Positions 6,549 to 14,054 of a stretch of 20,868 nucleotides of DNA are shown here, piece by piece. Each line of letters opens with the position of its first letter. The first letter of the stretch is position 1. A program made the translations under genes and the position numbers. Origin of the DNA: a bacterium (GTDB taxonomy: Bacteria; Patescibacteriota; Saccharimonadia; Saccharimonadales; Saccharimonadaceae); assembly GCA_021847685.1 (NCBI GenBank), contig JAJZQE010000002.1, positions 1 to 20,868 on the forward strand. The letters run 5' to 3'. The notes beneath the pieces are model-generated. The model had not been told where the DNA came from and made no database searches. It saw nothing but the letters and a program-made list of their open reading frames with translations.

Positions 6549-7898
6549 ATGGATAAAAATAAGAACGAGAAAATGGAAGCAATTGTCAGCCTGGCCAAGC
6601 GCCGTGGCTTTATTTATCAGGGCAGTGAAGTTTATGGTGGTTTAAGTGGTACTTGGGACTTTGGCCCCTTAGGCGTCAGTCTGAAGCGAAACATTATGAA
6701 CCTATGGTGGAAGATGTTTGTGCAGGACCGCGAAGATATGTACGGCGTTGATGCGGCAATTTTGATGAACCAAAAAGTCTGGAAGGCAAGTGGACACGTC
6801 GATACTTTTACCGATCCATTAGTCGAAGACCTCGAGACCAAGCAGCGTTTTCGAGCCGACCATCTTATTAAAGATGCGGGCTATCAGGCTGATGGCCTTA
6901 GCTTGGAAGAGATGACTACACTTATCCGTGACAATGGTATTAAAAGCCCTAACGGTAATCCGCTATCCGAAGTTCGGACCTTTAATATGATGTTTAAAAC
7001 TCACGTTGGACCAGTCGACGACGAATCAAGTATTAGTTACTTGCGCCCCGAGACGGCTCAGGGAATATTTACGAATTACAAAAACGTGCTTGATAGTTTT
7101 TATCCTGATTTGCCATTTGGTTTGGCGCAGCAGGGCAAGGCTTTTCGAAACGAAATCAGCCCACGCGACTTTATTTTTCGCTCACGCGAGTTTGAACAAA
7201 TGGAGATTGAATACTTTATTGATCCAGCTAATTGGGAATCGGAATTTACTAAATGGGTTGGTCTGGTGCATGATTGGACAGATGCTTTGGGTTTGCCGGC
7301 TGAAAATGTGCATGAATTGGAAGTAGCCGACGCTGATCGAGCGCACTACAGCAAGCGCACGATTGATTTCGAATTTGATTTTCCGATTGGTCGCGAAGAA
7401 CTTTTGGGCCTAGCGTACCGGACTGATTTTGACCTGAGTAATATTCAGCGCGAGGCTGGTAAAAACATGGAATACACCGTCAAGGGTACGAACACCAAGT
7501 TTATTCCGCACGTGATTGAGCCGTCGTTTGGTGTCGAACGCGCCATTATGGCGGTCTTATCCGCGGCTTATACCGAGGACGAGGTTAATGGCGAGAAGCG
7601 CGTCTATTTGCGTTTGCCCGAGCATCTGGCGCCAGTTAAATATGCAATTTCGCCACTACTTAAAAATAAGCCCGAACTAGTGGCTAAAGCCCGCGAAGTC
7701 TATGATATCTTAAAGAAAAAACATGGTGACGTCATGTGGGATGACAACGGTAATATCGGTAAGCGCTACCGCCGCCAGGACGAAATCGGCACGCCATTTT
7801 GTGTCGTCGTTGATTTTGAAACACTTGACGACAACGCCGTGACGATTCGTGATCGTGACACGACTGAACAAAAAAGGGTAAATATTTCCGATCTCTAA
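6549..7898 (+). CDS. glyS: Glycine--tRNA ligase, homodimeric class II type
   Basis: 449 residues of the single-chain, alpha2-type enzyme that attaches glycine to tRNA-Gly, not the alpha2beta2 GlyQ/GlyS form. The N-terminus GFIYQGSEVYGGLSGTWDFG and the LRPETAQGIF segment are signatures. Motif 2 is FRNEISPRDFIFRSREFEQME and motif 3 contains GVERAIMAVL. The C-terminal anticodon-binding domain starts near PEHLAPVKYAISPL. It is the normal length for the compact bacterial/archaeal type. It is a single-gene unit with a near-leaderless promoter. Confidence 0.96.
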   Translation: MDKNKNEKMEAIVSLAKRRGFIYQGSEVYGGLSGTWDFGPLGVSLKRNIMNLWWKMFVQDREDMYGVDAAILMNQKVWKASGHVDTFTDPLVEDLETKQRFRADHLIKDAGYQADGLSLEEMTTLIRDNGIKSPNGNPLSEVRTFNMMFKTHVGPVDDESSISYLRPETAQGIFTNYKNVLDSFYPDLPFGLAQQGKAFRNEISPRDFIFRSREFEQMEIEYFIDPANWESEFTKWVGLVHDWTDALGLPAENVHELEVADADRAHYSKRTIDFEFDFPIGREELLGLAYRTDFDLSNIQREAGKNMEYTVKGTNTKFIPHVIEPSFGVERAIMAVLSAAYTEDEVNGEKRVYLRLPEHLAPVKYAISPLLKNKPELVAKAREVYDILKKKHGDVMWDDNGNIGKRYRRQDEIGTPFCVVVDFETLDDNAVTIRDRDTTEQKRVNISDL

Positions 7899-7958
7899 GA
7901 CGTAAAATTGATAAATCGTAAGCTTTTATTCAGATTTTGGCTATATCATTAAATTTGT

Positions 7959-7965
7959 AAAGGAG
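7959..7965 (+). promoter_or_regulatory. Shine-Dalgarno of the DUF5666-like gene
   Basis: AAAGGAG lies 11 bases before the ATG at 7977, strong but rather distant. A weak TATATC-type -10 at 7942-7947 lies upstream. Confidence 0.5.
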
Positions 7966-7976
7966 ATTATATTGAT

Positions 7977-8546
7977 ATGGCAGAAGAAAAACACCAATCA
8001 TCACATGACTCAAATACCGTTGAAGAAACAACTACCGCAAAACATAATCTAGCGACGGTCGATAATAACCATGGCATTAATAAGGATGTATCTGCCACGA
8101 ATTGGCGCGGTTGGATGGGCAGGCGATGGTTGATTTTACTGGTAATCGCGGTTGTCTTGTTCTTATTGGCACTGGCGGCGGCTACGGGTTATATGATACG
8201 CAATCGATATGAGCGCGACCTAAACAACCAACCGTACTACACGGTTAATCGAATGATGCATTATGATGGCTATGGTTCAGGCATTGGCTATGGCCAGTAT
8301 ATCCAGACCCAAGTTAGCAGCGGCTCGGTTACAACTACAGTCTATAACTACCAAACCGGTGTTGTGACAGCTGTAAATAACGACAGTATAGTGATTGCTG
8401 GTAACGGTCGACAAACAACGATTAAGACTAACTCATCAACTCAATATGTTAATGATAAAAAACCCGCTGTAAATGACACTGTATCGGTTGTTGGCACCAC
8501 AACTGATAACACAATTACAGCAACACAGATTAACGTTATTAATTAA
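7977..8546 (+). CDS. Membrane-anchored DUF5666-like extracytoplasmic protein
   Basis: 189 residues. A Ser/Thr/His-rich cytoplasmic head is followed by RGWMGRRW, one membrane segment (residues 51-73) and a Tyr/Gly/Thr-rich linker. The C-terminal beta domain (about residues 126-189) has the outline TGVVTAVNNDSIVIAGNG...TTIKTNSSTQY...VGTTTDNTITATQINVI, typical of the small DUF5666-type beta-barrel domain. The topology is N-in, C-out. No catalytic residues are seen; it is probably an envelope or surface protein. It has a strong Shine-Dalgarno and ends just before the palindromic terminator at 8565-8598. Confidence 0.75.
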   Translation: MAEEKHQSSHDSNTVEETTTAKHNLATVDNNHGINKDVSATNWRGWMGRRWLILLVIAVVLFLLALAAATGYMIRNRYERDLNNQPYYTVNRMMHYDGYGSGIGYGQYIQTQVSSGSVTTTVYNYQTGVVTAVNNDSIVIAGNGRQTTIKTNSSTQYVNDKKPAVNDTVSVVGTTTDNTITATQINVIN

Positions 8547-8564
8547 TAAATAACACTTATAAAT

Positions 8565-8598
8565 AGCAAAGAAACGCTAGATCTAGCGTTTCTTTGCT
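8565..8598. terminator. 34-bp perfect palindrome, bidirectional terminator
   Basis: Two 17-base arms meet at 8581/8582 with AGATCT at the centre, a perfect inverted repeat. Each strand ends the stem with a T-rich arm (TTTCTTTGCT). It sits 18 bases after the plus-strand stop (8546) and 15 bases after the minus-strand stop (8614), where a shared terminator for convergent genes is expected. Confidence 0.75.
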
Positions 8599-8613
8599 TG
8601 TATGAGCCAAAAA

Positions 8614-8676
8614 CTATTCTTTAATCTTCTTTGGCTTTTTGATTTCTTTCTTTGGTTTGCCGTGCTTTTCTGCCAT
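8614..8676 (-). CDS. 20-residue Lys-rich small protein
   Basis: The minus-strand ATG at 8676 opens 20 codons ending in TAG. The product is MAEKHGKPKKEIKKPKKIKE, very basic with repeated KPKK units. It has a good Shine-Dalgarno (GAAAGGA, 8690-8684) seven bases from the ATG, a possible -10 (CATAAT, 8706-8701), and the 34-bp palindrome just after its stop. These signals make it a probable real gene although it is below usual length cut-offs. Such a peptide could bind RNA, ribosomes or DNA; that is inference. It is divergent from rnhA. Confidence 0.55.
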   Translation of the reverse strand: MAEKHGKPKKEIKKPKKIKE

Positions 8677-8740
8677 ATTTAGATCCTTTCGGTAAGTAAT
8701 ATTATGCGCCAAAATGTTCGATTCTGCTAGTGATTACGTG

Positions 8741-8746
8741 TAGAAT
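8741..8746 (+). promoter_or_regulatory. -10 box of the rnhA promoter
   Basis: TAGAAT with the ATG eight bases on (8755), consistent with a near-leaderless transcript starting around 8753. The -35 is weak. Confidence 0.4.
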
Positions 8747-8754
8747 AGTAGAAG

Positions 8755-9174
8755 ATGATTACATATTATACCGATGGAAGTGCAAGCCCGAATCCTGGTC
8801 CTGGTGGCTTTGCTGTTATTAAAAATGGTACCCCTCATATTTTGGGTAGTGAAGATGGTGCAACGACCAATATCCGTATGGAAGGTAAGGCGATAATCGC
8901 TGCCCTAGAGGATGCTGCCGGTGAGCATGCCGAAATTTTTACAGACAGTGAATTTTGGATTAACGTCATTACTAAATGGGCGCCAGGCTGGGAAGCCAAA
9001 GGTTGGCGAAAACCGGGTGGCGAGATTAAAAACCTTGATATTGTGCAAAAAGTTTATCCGCTTTATATGCAGTCGCACGCGACCTTAACTTGGGTGCGTG
9101 GACACGAAGGTGATGAAGGCAACGAGCTAGCTGATACCTGGGCTAATAAAGCTCGCGAAGGCGTTAGATTATAG
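8755..9174 (+). CDS. rnhA: Ribonuclease HI
   Basis: 139 residues. It cleaves the RNA strand of RNA-DNA hybrids, removing primers and R-loops. The four carboxylates are visible: Asp7 in YTDGSASPNPGPGG, Glu43 in RMEGKA, Asp64 in FTDSEF and Asp127 in NELAD, with the catalytic-loop His117 in RGHEG. The segment GWRKPGGEIKNLD corresponds to the substrate-binding region of the E. coli-type enzyme. It looks complete and active. It lies upstream of the DUF4868 and helicase genes but has its own promoter. Confidence 0.93.
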   Translation: MITYYTDGSASPNPGPGGFAVIKNGTPHILGSEDGATTNIRMEGKAIIAALEDAAGEHAEIFTDSEFWINVITKWAPGWEAKGWRKPGGEIKNLDIVQKVYPLYMQSHATLTWVRGHEGDEGNELADTWANKAREGVRL

Positions 9175-9196
9175 CAAAAAGGCCGTAAACATACGT

Positions 9197-9227
9197 TACA
9201 ATAGATACAGATTTAATTAATAGGAAG
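9197..9227 (+). promoter_or_regulatory. -10 box and Shine-Dalgarno of the DUF4868 gene
   Basis: TACAAT at 9197-9202 would start transcription near 9209. The 25-base leader holds AGGAAG (9222-9227), with the AGGA core eight bases before the ATG at 9234. Unlike most promoters here it makes a leadered mRNA. Confidence 0.5.
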
Positions 9228-9233
9228 AAAAAC

Positions 9234-10211
9234 ATGGACGAAAAAACCGATCCGATTGATATTTTTTTGTGGGCAAATAATACTGATGGTATTAAAAAAG
9301 AGTTAGACGTTGAGTTCTTTTTGTTTAACAAACACTACACGCCCTACACGACGCGTTTTGGCAGTGAGTTGAACGCTCAGATTAAGCCGTTATTTTTGTA
9401 TGACGCGATTAATTTTGTAAACATGGGGGCTGGTACGGGCTTAACAGTTCGTGATTTTGAACTGTCTGAGGATGAAGAGAACGTATTATTACGGACTGAT
9501 TTAGAGAAGGTTGGCCGCGCCGAGACATTACTTAACCTTATCGAGCACCAACGTTCGGATATTGTCGAATTTAGCGAGCAAGAGCATGAATTTAAGACGA
9601 TTAAGGGTATTATCGCGCGTTTTACGCGTAAAGATTCAACCGACAGGCCATTTTATGCGATTAAGCAAATTTCGCAGGGACAAGTTCTAAAAGGGGCGAC
9701 CGCTTGGGAATTTCGTGATGGTAAGTTTGGTGCTTTTCAAGCCGACATTGGCTTAAAGGTGCCGGTCGACAATCAGGTTTTGATTATTGATGGCAATATT
9801 TTTGTCTTTAACCAGCCAAAATTTGAACATTTGTTTAACTATGATTACAAAAAACAGGCCTTGGCTGATAAAAAAGTTGCCGAGATCGAAAAGCAGTTTA
9901 AGCTAAGTTTTCCAGATGGCTTTGATTTGCAATCAATGGTCCGAGAGCGTAAAAAGACGGTCAATAAAATTCAAAAAATTGAAGTTGGTCAGATTACGCA
10001 AGACCAGGTGATTGATTATGCCGACGAAATGCAGTTAGAGCTTATGACTGATGATGCTGGCGCTATTATTATTCTTGATGGTAATGACCTCGACACCTTT
10101 GTAAACCTAATTAACGAAGATTACATCACTAGTCAGCTGACAGGACGTCGTTATGAAGTGAAAAGTAAAAAGCTTTTGGGTGACCCTGAAGGCGAACCGC
10201 CGCGCGGCTAA
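9234..10211 (+). CDS. DUF4868 (KwaB-like) protein without a KwaA partner
   Basis: 325 residues, soluble. The central-to-C-terminal part fits the DUF4868 outline: DNQVLIIDGNIFVFNQPKFE then HLFNYD, followed by long charged helices and a closing YEVKSKKLL. DUF4868 is the defining domain of KwaB, the nucleic-acid-binding subunit of the Kiwa anti-phage system, which works with the four-helix membrane protein KwaA. No gene for a KwaA-like membrane protein is adjacent. The neighbours are RNase HI (59 bases upstream) and a Pif1-like helicase (51 bases downstream). The assignment comes from remembered family patterns, not a search. The role may be a defence remnant, a solo KwaB defence gene, or a housekeeping DNA-metabolism protein. 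Confidence 0.55.
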   Translation: MDEKTDPIDIFLWANNTDGIKKELDVEFFLFNKHYTPYTTRFGSELNAQIKPLFLYDAINFVNMGAGTGLTVRDFELSEDEENVLLRTDLEKVGRAETLLNLIEHQRSDIVEFSEQEHEFKTIKGIIARFTRKDSTDRPFYAIKQISQGQVLKGATAWEFRDGKFGAFQADIGLKVPVDNQVLIIDGNIFVFNQPKFEHLFNYDYKKQALADKKVAEIEKQFKLSFPDGFDLQSMVRERKKTVNKIQKIEVGQITQDQVIDYADEMQLELMTDDAGAIIILDGNDLDTFVNLINEDYITSQLTGRRYEVKSKKLLGDPEGEPPRG

Positions 10212-10225
10212 TATTCACCGGCCAA

Positions 10226-10255
10226 GTGCCACTTATCATCTGAAAATGGTATACT
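10226..10255 (+). promoter_or_regulatory. Promoter of the Pif1-like helicase gene
   Basis: GTGCCA (10226-10231), an 18-bp spacer, and an extended -10 TGGTATACT (TATACT at 10250-10255). The ATG at 10263 is seven bases after the box, so the mRNA is essentially leaderless. Confidence 0.55.
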
Positions 10256-10262
10256 AAGAGGA

Positions 10263-11780
10263 ATGAAACAGGGGATTGCACTTGAGGTGATGCTTTCGGG
10301 AGAAAGCGTATTGCTAACCGGGCCAGCGGGCGCCGGCAAGACTTTTGTGTTGAATCAACTTATCCGTCTAGCCAAAAGCCAAGGCAAGCATGTTTCGGTA
10401 ACCGCCACGACGGGACTGGCGGCAACTCACCTGGGCGGTACGACCATTCACAGCTGGAGCGGCATTGGCGTATCCGACAGTCTGCATAGCGGTTTTGTTG
10501 ACAATATCGCTAAGGGGCGACGCGAAATTATTGAAAAAACTGACATATTAATCATTGACGAGATTAGCATGTTGCACGATTTTCGGCTTGATATGGTTGA
10601 CGAAATTTGTCGAATCGTCCGCAAAAAAGACGAACCATTCGGGGGTATCCAAATCGTGATGAGTGGTGATTTTTTTCAGCTGCCACCAATTAATCGCGGT
10701 GATTCGCGAGCTGGTGGCTTTGTGGTTAGTAGTAAAGTGTGGCAAGAGCTGGACCCGACTATTTGTTATTTGGAAGAGCAACACCGTCAAGATGATGAGG
10801 TTTTGTTGGATATTTTGAATTCATTACGGGGTGGAGAACTGCGTCGTCATCACGCTCAGAAATTACTGGATAGGGTCGGTATTGAGCCGTTACCGGATGA
10901 GATTTTGACCGAGCTACATACCGTCAACGTCGATGTCGACCAAATAAATGAGGCCAAACTTGACGAACTTGAGGGTGACGAAATTTTTTATACACAATCA
11001 ACCATCGGGTCAGACAATTATGTCGAAAATTTGCAACGATCGGTCCTAGCGCCAGCCACATTAAGACTGAAAAAAGGCGCTTTAGTGATGGCAGTGAAGA
11101 ATAGTACCGAGCGTAAGTATGCTAATGGTAGTCTTGGCGTCGTGATGGAGTTTGAATCAGGCACCGAGTATCCGGTAGTCGAATTTAAAAGTGGCAAAAT
11201 TGTGACAATGTTACCGGATACCTGGGAACTGCGTGATGGCGACAAAAAACGGGCGAGTATTACTCAAATACCACTACGATTAGCTTGGGCGATTACAGTC
11301 CATAAGTCGCAAGGTATGACGCTTGATGCTGCTCGGATTGACCTACGTAAGGCCTTTGTTGAAGGCATGGGCTATGTGGCTTTAAGCCGAGTAAAAAACT
11401 TGAACAATCTTTATTTAACCGGTATTAACCAGATGGCGCTAAGGGTTAGCGAGGATGCCCAACAGATTGATAGTTTGCTTCGCGACAAAGCGGCGAGGGA
11501 TAGTAAGCGATTTGCTTATCTGGCCGAGGCTGCTAAAAAGCGTAAAACGGTTTTGCCGAAAAGGTCGTCGGCTAAATCTGGCTGGAGTGAAAAAATTGCC
11601 AAAATGCGCGAAACTTATCCCAATGCTTATCGGCCATGGGAGCCGGCGCAGGATAGTCTTTTAAAAGAAAAGTTTCAAAACGGCGCGACCGTTAAAGAAC
11701 TAAGTAAGCTGCTTGGTCGTCACGAAGGATCGATTACGATGCGCTTGCAAAAACATTTTGGCGAAGATACGGTCCAGTAG
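10263..11780 (+). CDS. Pif1/RecD2-like SF1B helicase with C-terminal HTH-like domain
   Basis: 505 residues. Walker A is GPAGAGKT (20-27), followed by TATTGLAA (Ia), IIDEISML (Walker B, Asp99-Glu100), SGDFFQLPP (motif III, 134-142) and EQHRQDD (motif IV). Motif V is WAITVHKSQGMTLD and motif VI is YVALSRVKNLNNLYLTG. These define the Pif1 group of 5'-to-3' DNA helicases acting on G-quadruplexes, R-loops and stalled forks. After a Lys-rich linker, the last 45 residues (YRPWEPAQDSLLKEKFQNGA then VKELSKLLGRHEGSITMRL) look like a helix-turn-helix, an added DNA-binding module. It lies next to the DUF4868 and RNase HI genes. Confidence 0.9.
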   Translation: MKQGIALEVMLSGESVLLTGPAGAGKTFVLNQLIRLAKSQGKHVSVTATTGLAATHLGGTTIHSWSGIGVSDSLHSGFVDNIAKGRREIIEKTDILIIDEISMLHDFRLDMVDEICRIVRKKDEPFGGIQIVMSGDFFQLPPINRGDSRAGGFVVSSKVWQELDPTICYLEEQHRQDDEVLLDILNSLRGGELRRHHAQKLLDRVGIEPLPDEILTELHTVNVDVDQINEAKLDELEGDEIFYTQSTIGSDNYVENLQRSVLAPATLRLKKGALVMAVKNSTERKYANGSLGVVMEFESGTEYPVVEFKSGKIVTMLPDTWELRDGDKKRASITQIPLRLAWAITVHKSQGMTLDAARIDLRKAFVEGMGYVALSRVKNLNNLYLTGINQMALRVSEDAQQIDSLLRDKAARDSKRFAYLAEAAKKRKTVLPKRSSAKSGWSEKIAKMRETYPNAYRPWEPAQDSLLKEKFQNGATVKELSKLLGRHEGSITMRLQKHFGEDTVQ

Positions 11781-11808
11781 GCGATTTAGTGTAAGCTGGC
11801 AAACAAGT

Positions 11809-11814
11809 TATAAT
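11809..11814 (+). promoter_or_regulatory. -10 box of leaderless promoter for the GH1 gene
   Basis: TATAAT ends seven bases before the ATG at 11822, so the transcript should begin at or next to the start codon. The -35 is poor. Confidence 0.55.
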
Positions 11815-11821
11815 AGATACA

Positions 11822-13087
11822 ATGAGTGAATCAGATAATTCGGCTTTAAATTTTCCAAAACGCTTTTTGTGGGGCGCGGCGACGTCGGCTCATCAAGTCG
11901 AGGGCGGCAACCATAATCAATGGACTGTTTGGGAACTGGAAAATGCCAAGACTAAATCAGTCCAGGCAGAATATCATATTAATGAATTTCCGAATTGGGA
12001 GCATATTAAGCATGAAGCCAAATCAGCTAATAATTATGTTTCTGATAAATTAGCCGACCACTATAACCGTTATGACGAAGATTTTGCCTTGTTAAAACAA
12101 ATGGACATGAATGCCTACCGTTTTAGCATCGAGTGGTCGAGGGTAGAGCCACGTGAAGGTGTTTGGGATGCTGCCGCCATTGATCATTACCGCGAGTATG
12201 TCATGAGTCTGAAGCGTCTTGGCATTGAGCCGATTGTGACGCTGTTTCACTTTAGTCTACCGGTCTGGTTTGCCGAAATGGGTGGATTTGAGAAACGTTC
12301 TAATGTTCGGTATTTTGTCAGGTTTGCCGAGAAGATAATTGGCGAGCTAGGCACAAACGTGCGCACAATCATTACGATTAATGAGCCCGAAGTCTATGCG
12401 ACCGAAAGCTATCATTATCAAGCCTGGCCACCAGCTAAACACAGCAATTATTTATGGTGGCGAGTCGTTAATAATATGGCCTATGCTCACAAGCGAGTCG
12501 CCAAAAGCCTACATGCCATGAATCGGCGCTATAAAATTTCGATTGCGAAAAATTCGGTCTATTTTTACGCTGGCGATAATGCTTGGTTAAGTCGGGCCAG
12601 CGCGGCGGTGATGCAGTATTTTCAAGATGACTACTTTGTTAAAAAATTCATCAAGCATTGTGATTTTTTAGGTGTTAACTATTATCAGTCGGAGCGAGTT
12701 TATGGCTATCGAATCCATAACCCAACCGATAAAGTGAGTGATATCCAGTGGACATTGGCGCCAGCTGATTTGCAATATGTGTTGGAGCGATTACATCAAA
12801 AATACAATAAACCGATTATCATTACTGAAAACGGTCTGGCGGATAGTGAGGACGAGAACCGTCAGTGGTGGATTATCCAAAGTTTGATTGCAATGCAAAG
12901 AGCTATGAAGAATGGCGTCGAACTACGGGGATATTTGCACTGGAGTTTAATTGATAACTTTGAATGGGCTTACGGCAAATGGCCACGTTTTGGCCTTGCC
13001 TCGATTGATTATAAAACCGGTGATAGGGCCTTGCGACCCAGCGCTCGCTGGTTTGGCCGAATTATTAAAAAAATTCGCAGCGCTTAA
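11822..13087 (+). CDS. Glycoside hydrolase family 1 (beta-glucosidase-like)
   Basis: 421 residues, a retaining TIM-barrel glycosidase. The family start FPKRFLWGAATSAHQVEG is present, then FSIEWSRVEP. The acid/base is Glu188 in TINEP and the nucleophile is Glu336 in IITENG. LHWSLIDNFEWAYGKWPRFG near the end is the GH1 aglycone/glycone-site signature. There is no signal peptide, so it acts in the cytoplasm on an imported or internal beta-glycoside. It is slightly shorter than the usual 440 to 480. The exact sugar (glucose, galactose, phospho-sugar) cannot be read from the sequence. It is a single-gene unit upstream of the dcw cluster. Confidence 0.94.
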   Translation: MSESDNSALNFPKRFLWGAATSAHQVEGGNHNQWTVWELENAKTKSVQAEYHINEFPNWEHIKHEAKSANNYVSDKLADHYNRYDEDFALLKQMDMNAYRFSIEWSRVEPREGVWDAAAIDHYREYVMSLKRLGIEPIVTLFHFSLPVWFAEMGGFEKRSNVRYFVRFAEKIIGELGTNVRTIITINEPEVYATESYHYQAWPPAKHSNYLWWRVVNNMAYAHKRVAKSLHAMNRRYKISIAKNSVYFYAGDNAWLSRASAAVMQYFQDDYFVKKFIKHCDFLGVNYYQSERVYGYRIHNPTDKVSDIQWTLAPADLQYVLERLHQKYNKPIIITENGLADSEDENRQWWIIQSLIAMQRAMKNGVELRGYLHWSLIDNFEWAYGKWPRFGLASIDYKTGDRALRPSARWFGRIIKKIRSA

Positions 13088-13149
13088 GATCTATTATTGC
13101 GATTATTGCCACATGCTGTTCGGCTCTCTCACTCTGTTAGCCTTATTAT

Positions 13150-13158
13150 TTATCCACA
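13150..13158 (+). promoter_or_regulatory. DnaA-box-like 9-mer upstream of mraZ
   Basis: TTATCCACA is the consensus DnaA box, about 50 bp before the mraZ -35. Another exact copy lies inside mraY (17738) and a one-base variant inside the helicase gene (near 10989), so chance is a serious explanation. Confidence 0.25.
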
Positions 13159-13209
13159 GAACTGCGAATAACCTGGCCTAAAGATTGCATATTATGTAAA
13201 AAATAGGGC

Positions 13210-13238
13210 TTGTAGTGGGTAATTGTGGGTAGTATAGT
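13210..13238 (+). promoter_or_regulatory. Promoter of mraZ / dcw cluster
   Basis: TTGTAG (13210-13215), a 17-bp spacer, TATAGT (13233-13238). The expected start near 13245 leaves a leader of about 88 bases before mraZ. The promoter is interleaved with GTGG repeats. Confidence 0.5.
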
Positions 13239-13261
13239 TAAGCCAGTGGAAACAAGTGGGT
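13215..13261 (+). promoter_or_regulatory. MraZ operator: four GTGG(G) repeats
   Basis: GTGGGT at 13215, GTGGGT at 13225, GTGGAA at 13246 and GTGGGT at 13256. Each pair has a 10-bp period and the two pairs are 31 bp apart, so all face roughly the same side of the helix. MraZ of E. coli binds TGGG repeats separated by five bases upstream of its own gene. Here one pair lies between -35 and -10 and the other at about +1 to +16, positions that should repress. Confidence 0.75.
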
Positions 13262-13332
13262 AACACCACCGATAAAACAAAAACCACTAATATTAAAAAA
13301 ATAACCTAGCGGAGCCGCGATAAAGCAAGATT

Positions 13333-13704
13333 ATGGCCAGTGTAGATTATTTCGAACGAAAGCTTGATGACAAGCACCGGTTGACGATTCCGACCGAGAT
13401 TCGAAATGAGTTTACAAGTGGCGTGGTACTGACTCGTGGTTTTGGCCAATACTTACACCTTTACCCAAAAATTGTTTGGGACAGGGAAGTGGAAGCTGCG
13501 CTGAACGCAAATGGCAGTATTCTTGATGAGAAGATTGCTGACCTGAACGTTCAATTTAGGCGCGGAAAAACCGAGGCCGAACTTGACCAAAAACAAGGTC
13601 GAGTCACAGTCGAGCAGCACTTGCTGGACTTTGCCAAGATTGACCGCAGCCTGGTTGCTGTACGTGCCGGTGCCTATTGGCGCATTATGGCAGCTGACGT
13701 ATAG
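13333..13704 (+). CDS. mraZ: Transcriptional regulator MraZ
   Basis: 123 residues, slightly shorter than the usual ~145. The N-terminal SpoVT/AbrB-like half is clear (YFERKLDDKHRLTIPTEIR, then VVLTRGFGQYLHLYP). The second half repeats the fold with QGRVTVEQHLLDFAKIDRSL and a short C-terminus. MraZ forms rings that bind direct repeats in the promoter of the dcw cluster and usually repress it. The operator repeats lie at 13215-13261, supporting autoregulation. It is the first gene of the cluster, separated from rsmH by about 370 untranslated bases. No good Shine-Dalgarno is near the ATG (GGAG at 13311 is 18 bases away). Confidence 0.93.
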   Translation: MASVDYFERKLDDKHRLTIPTEIRNEFTSGVVLTRGFGQYLHLYPKIVWDREVEAALNANGSILDEKIADLNVQFRRGKTEAELDQKQGRVTVEQHLLDFAKIDRSLVAVRAGAYWRIMAADV

Positions 13705-13723
13705 GTTAAACTAAAAATTCCTT

Positions 13724-13735
13724 TGCTCTTTAACA
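13724..13735 (+). promoter_or_regulatory. boxA antitermination site
   Basis: TGCTCTTTAACA, identical over 12 bases to the boxA of E. coli rRNA operons, the RNA site bound by NusB-NusE (S10). It lies 20 bases after the mraZ stop. It is flanked by TTGCT (13723-13727) and AGCAA (13748-13752), which could close a hairpin around it. Confidence 0.65.
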
Positions 13736-13869
13736 ATTCGCGATAAAAGCAAGAAAACTCTCGAGATCAACTATCTGATAGTGAGGCAGTGGGCTACGGA
13801 CCACTTAAAAAAATCCGCGCACCTTACTCAAAAAACACACCTCCCAAAAAAACTCCACCTCACACGGGC

Positions 13870-13895
13870 CCCCATGAAAATTTATTTTTATGGGG
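13870..13895 (+). repeat. Stem-loop in the mraZ-rsmH leader
   Basis: CCCCAT (13870-13875) pairs with ATGGGG (13890-13895). The stem continues inward by a G-T and four A-T pairs to a four-base loop, 11 bp in all. No T run follows, so it is not a classic terminator. Confidence 0.55.
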
Positions 13896-14054
13896 ATCTA
13901 CACATAAGTCTCTCAACCGAATCATTGGCAGGGTGTGAGTTACAACGTAACCCCCTATAAAACCAATTGTTCGGACACTTATTACAAAAACAAACACACT
14001 CACAAAAACAAAAAAGCCTCGCTATCGGTTAGGTGATCTCGAATTGCTTGTCCA

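Noticed and set aside
13705..14043. Stable RNA gene (RNase P RNA, tmRNA or SRP RNA) in the mraZ-rsmH gap
   Set aside because: No RNase P core, no tag-peptide or CCA-type ends, and no SRP tetraloop/asymmetric-loop motifs were seen on either strand. An mRNA leader is simpler.
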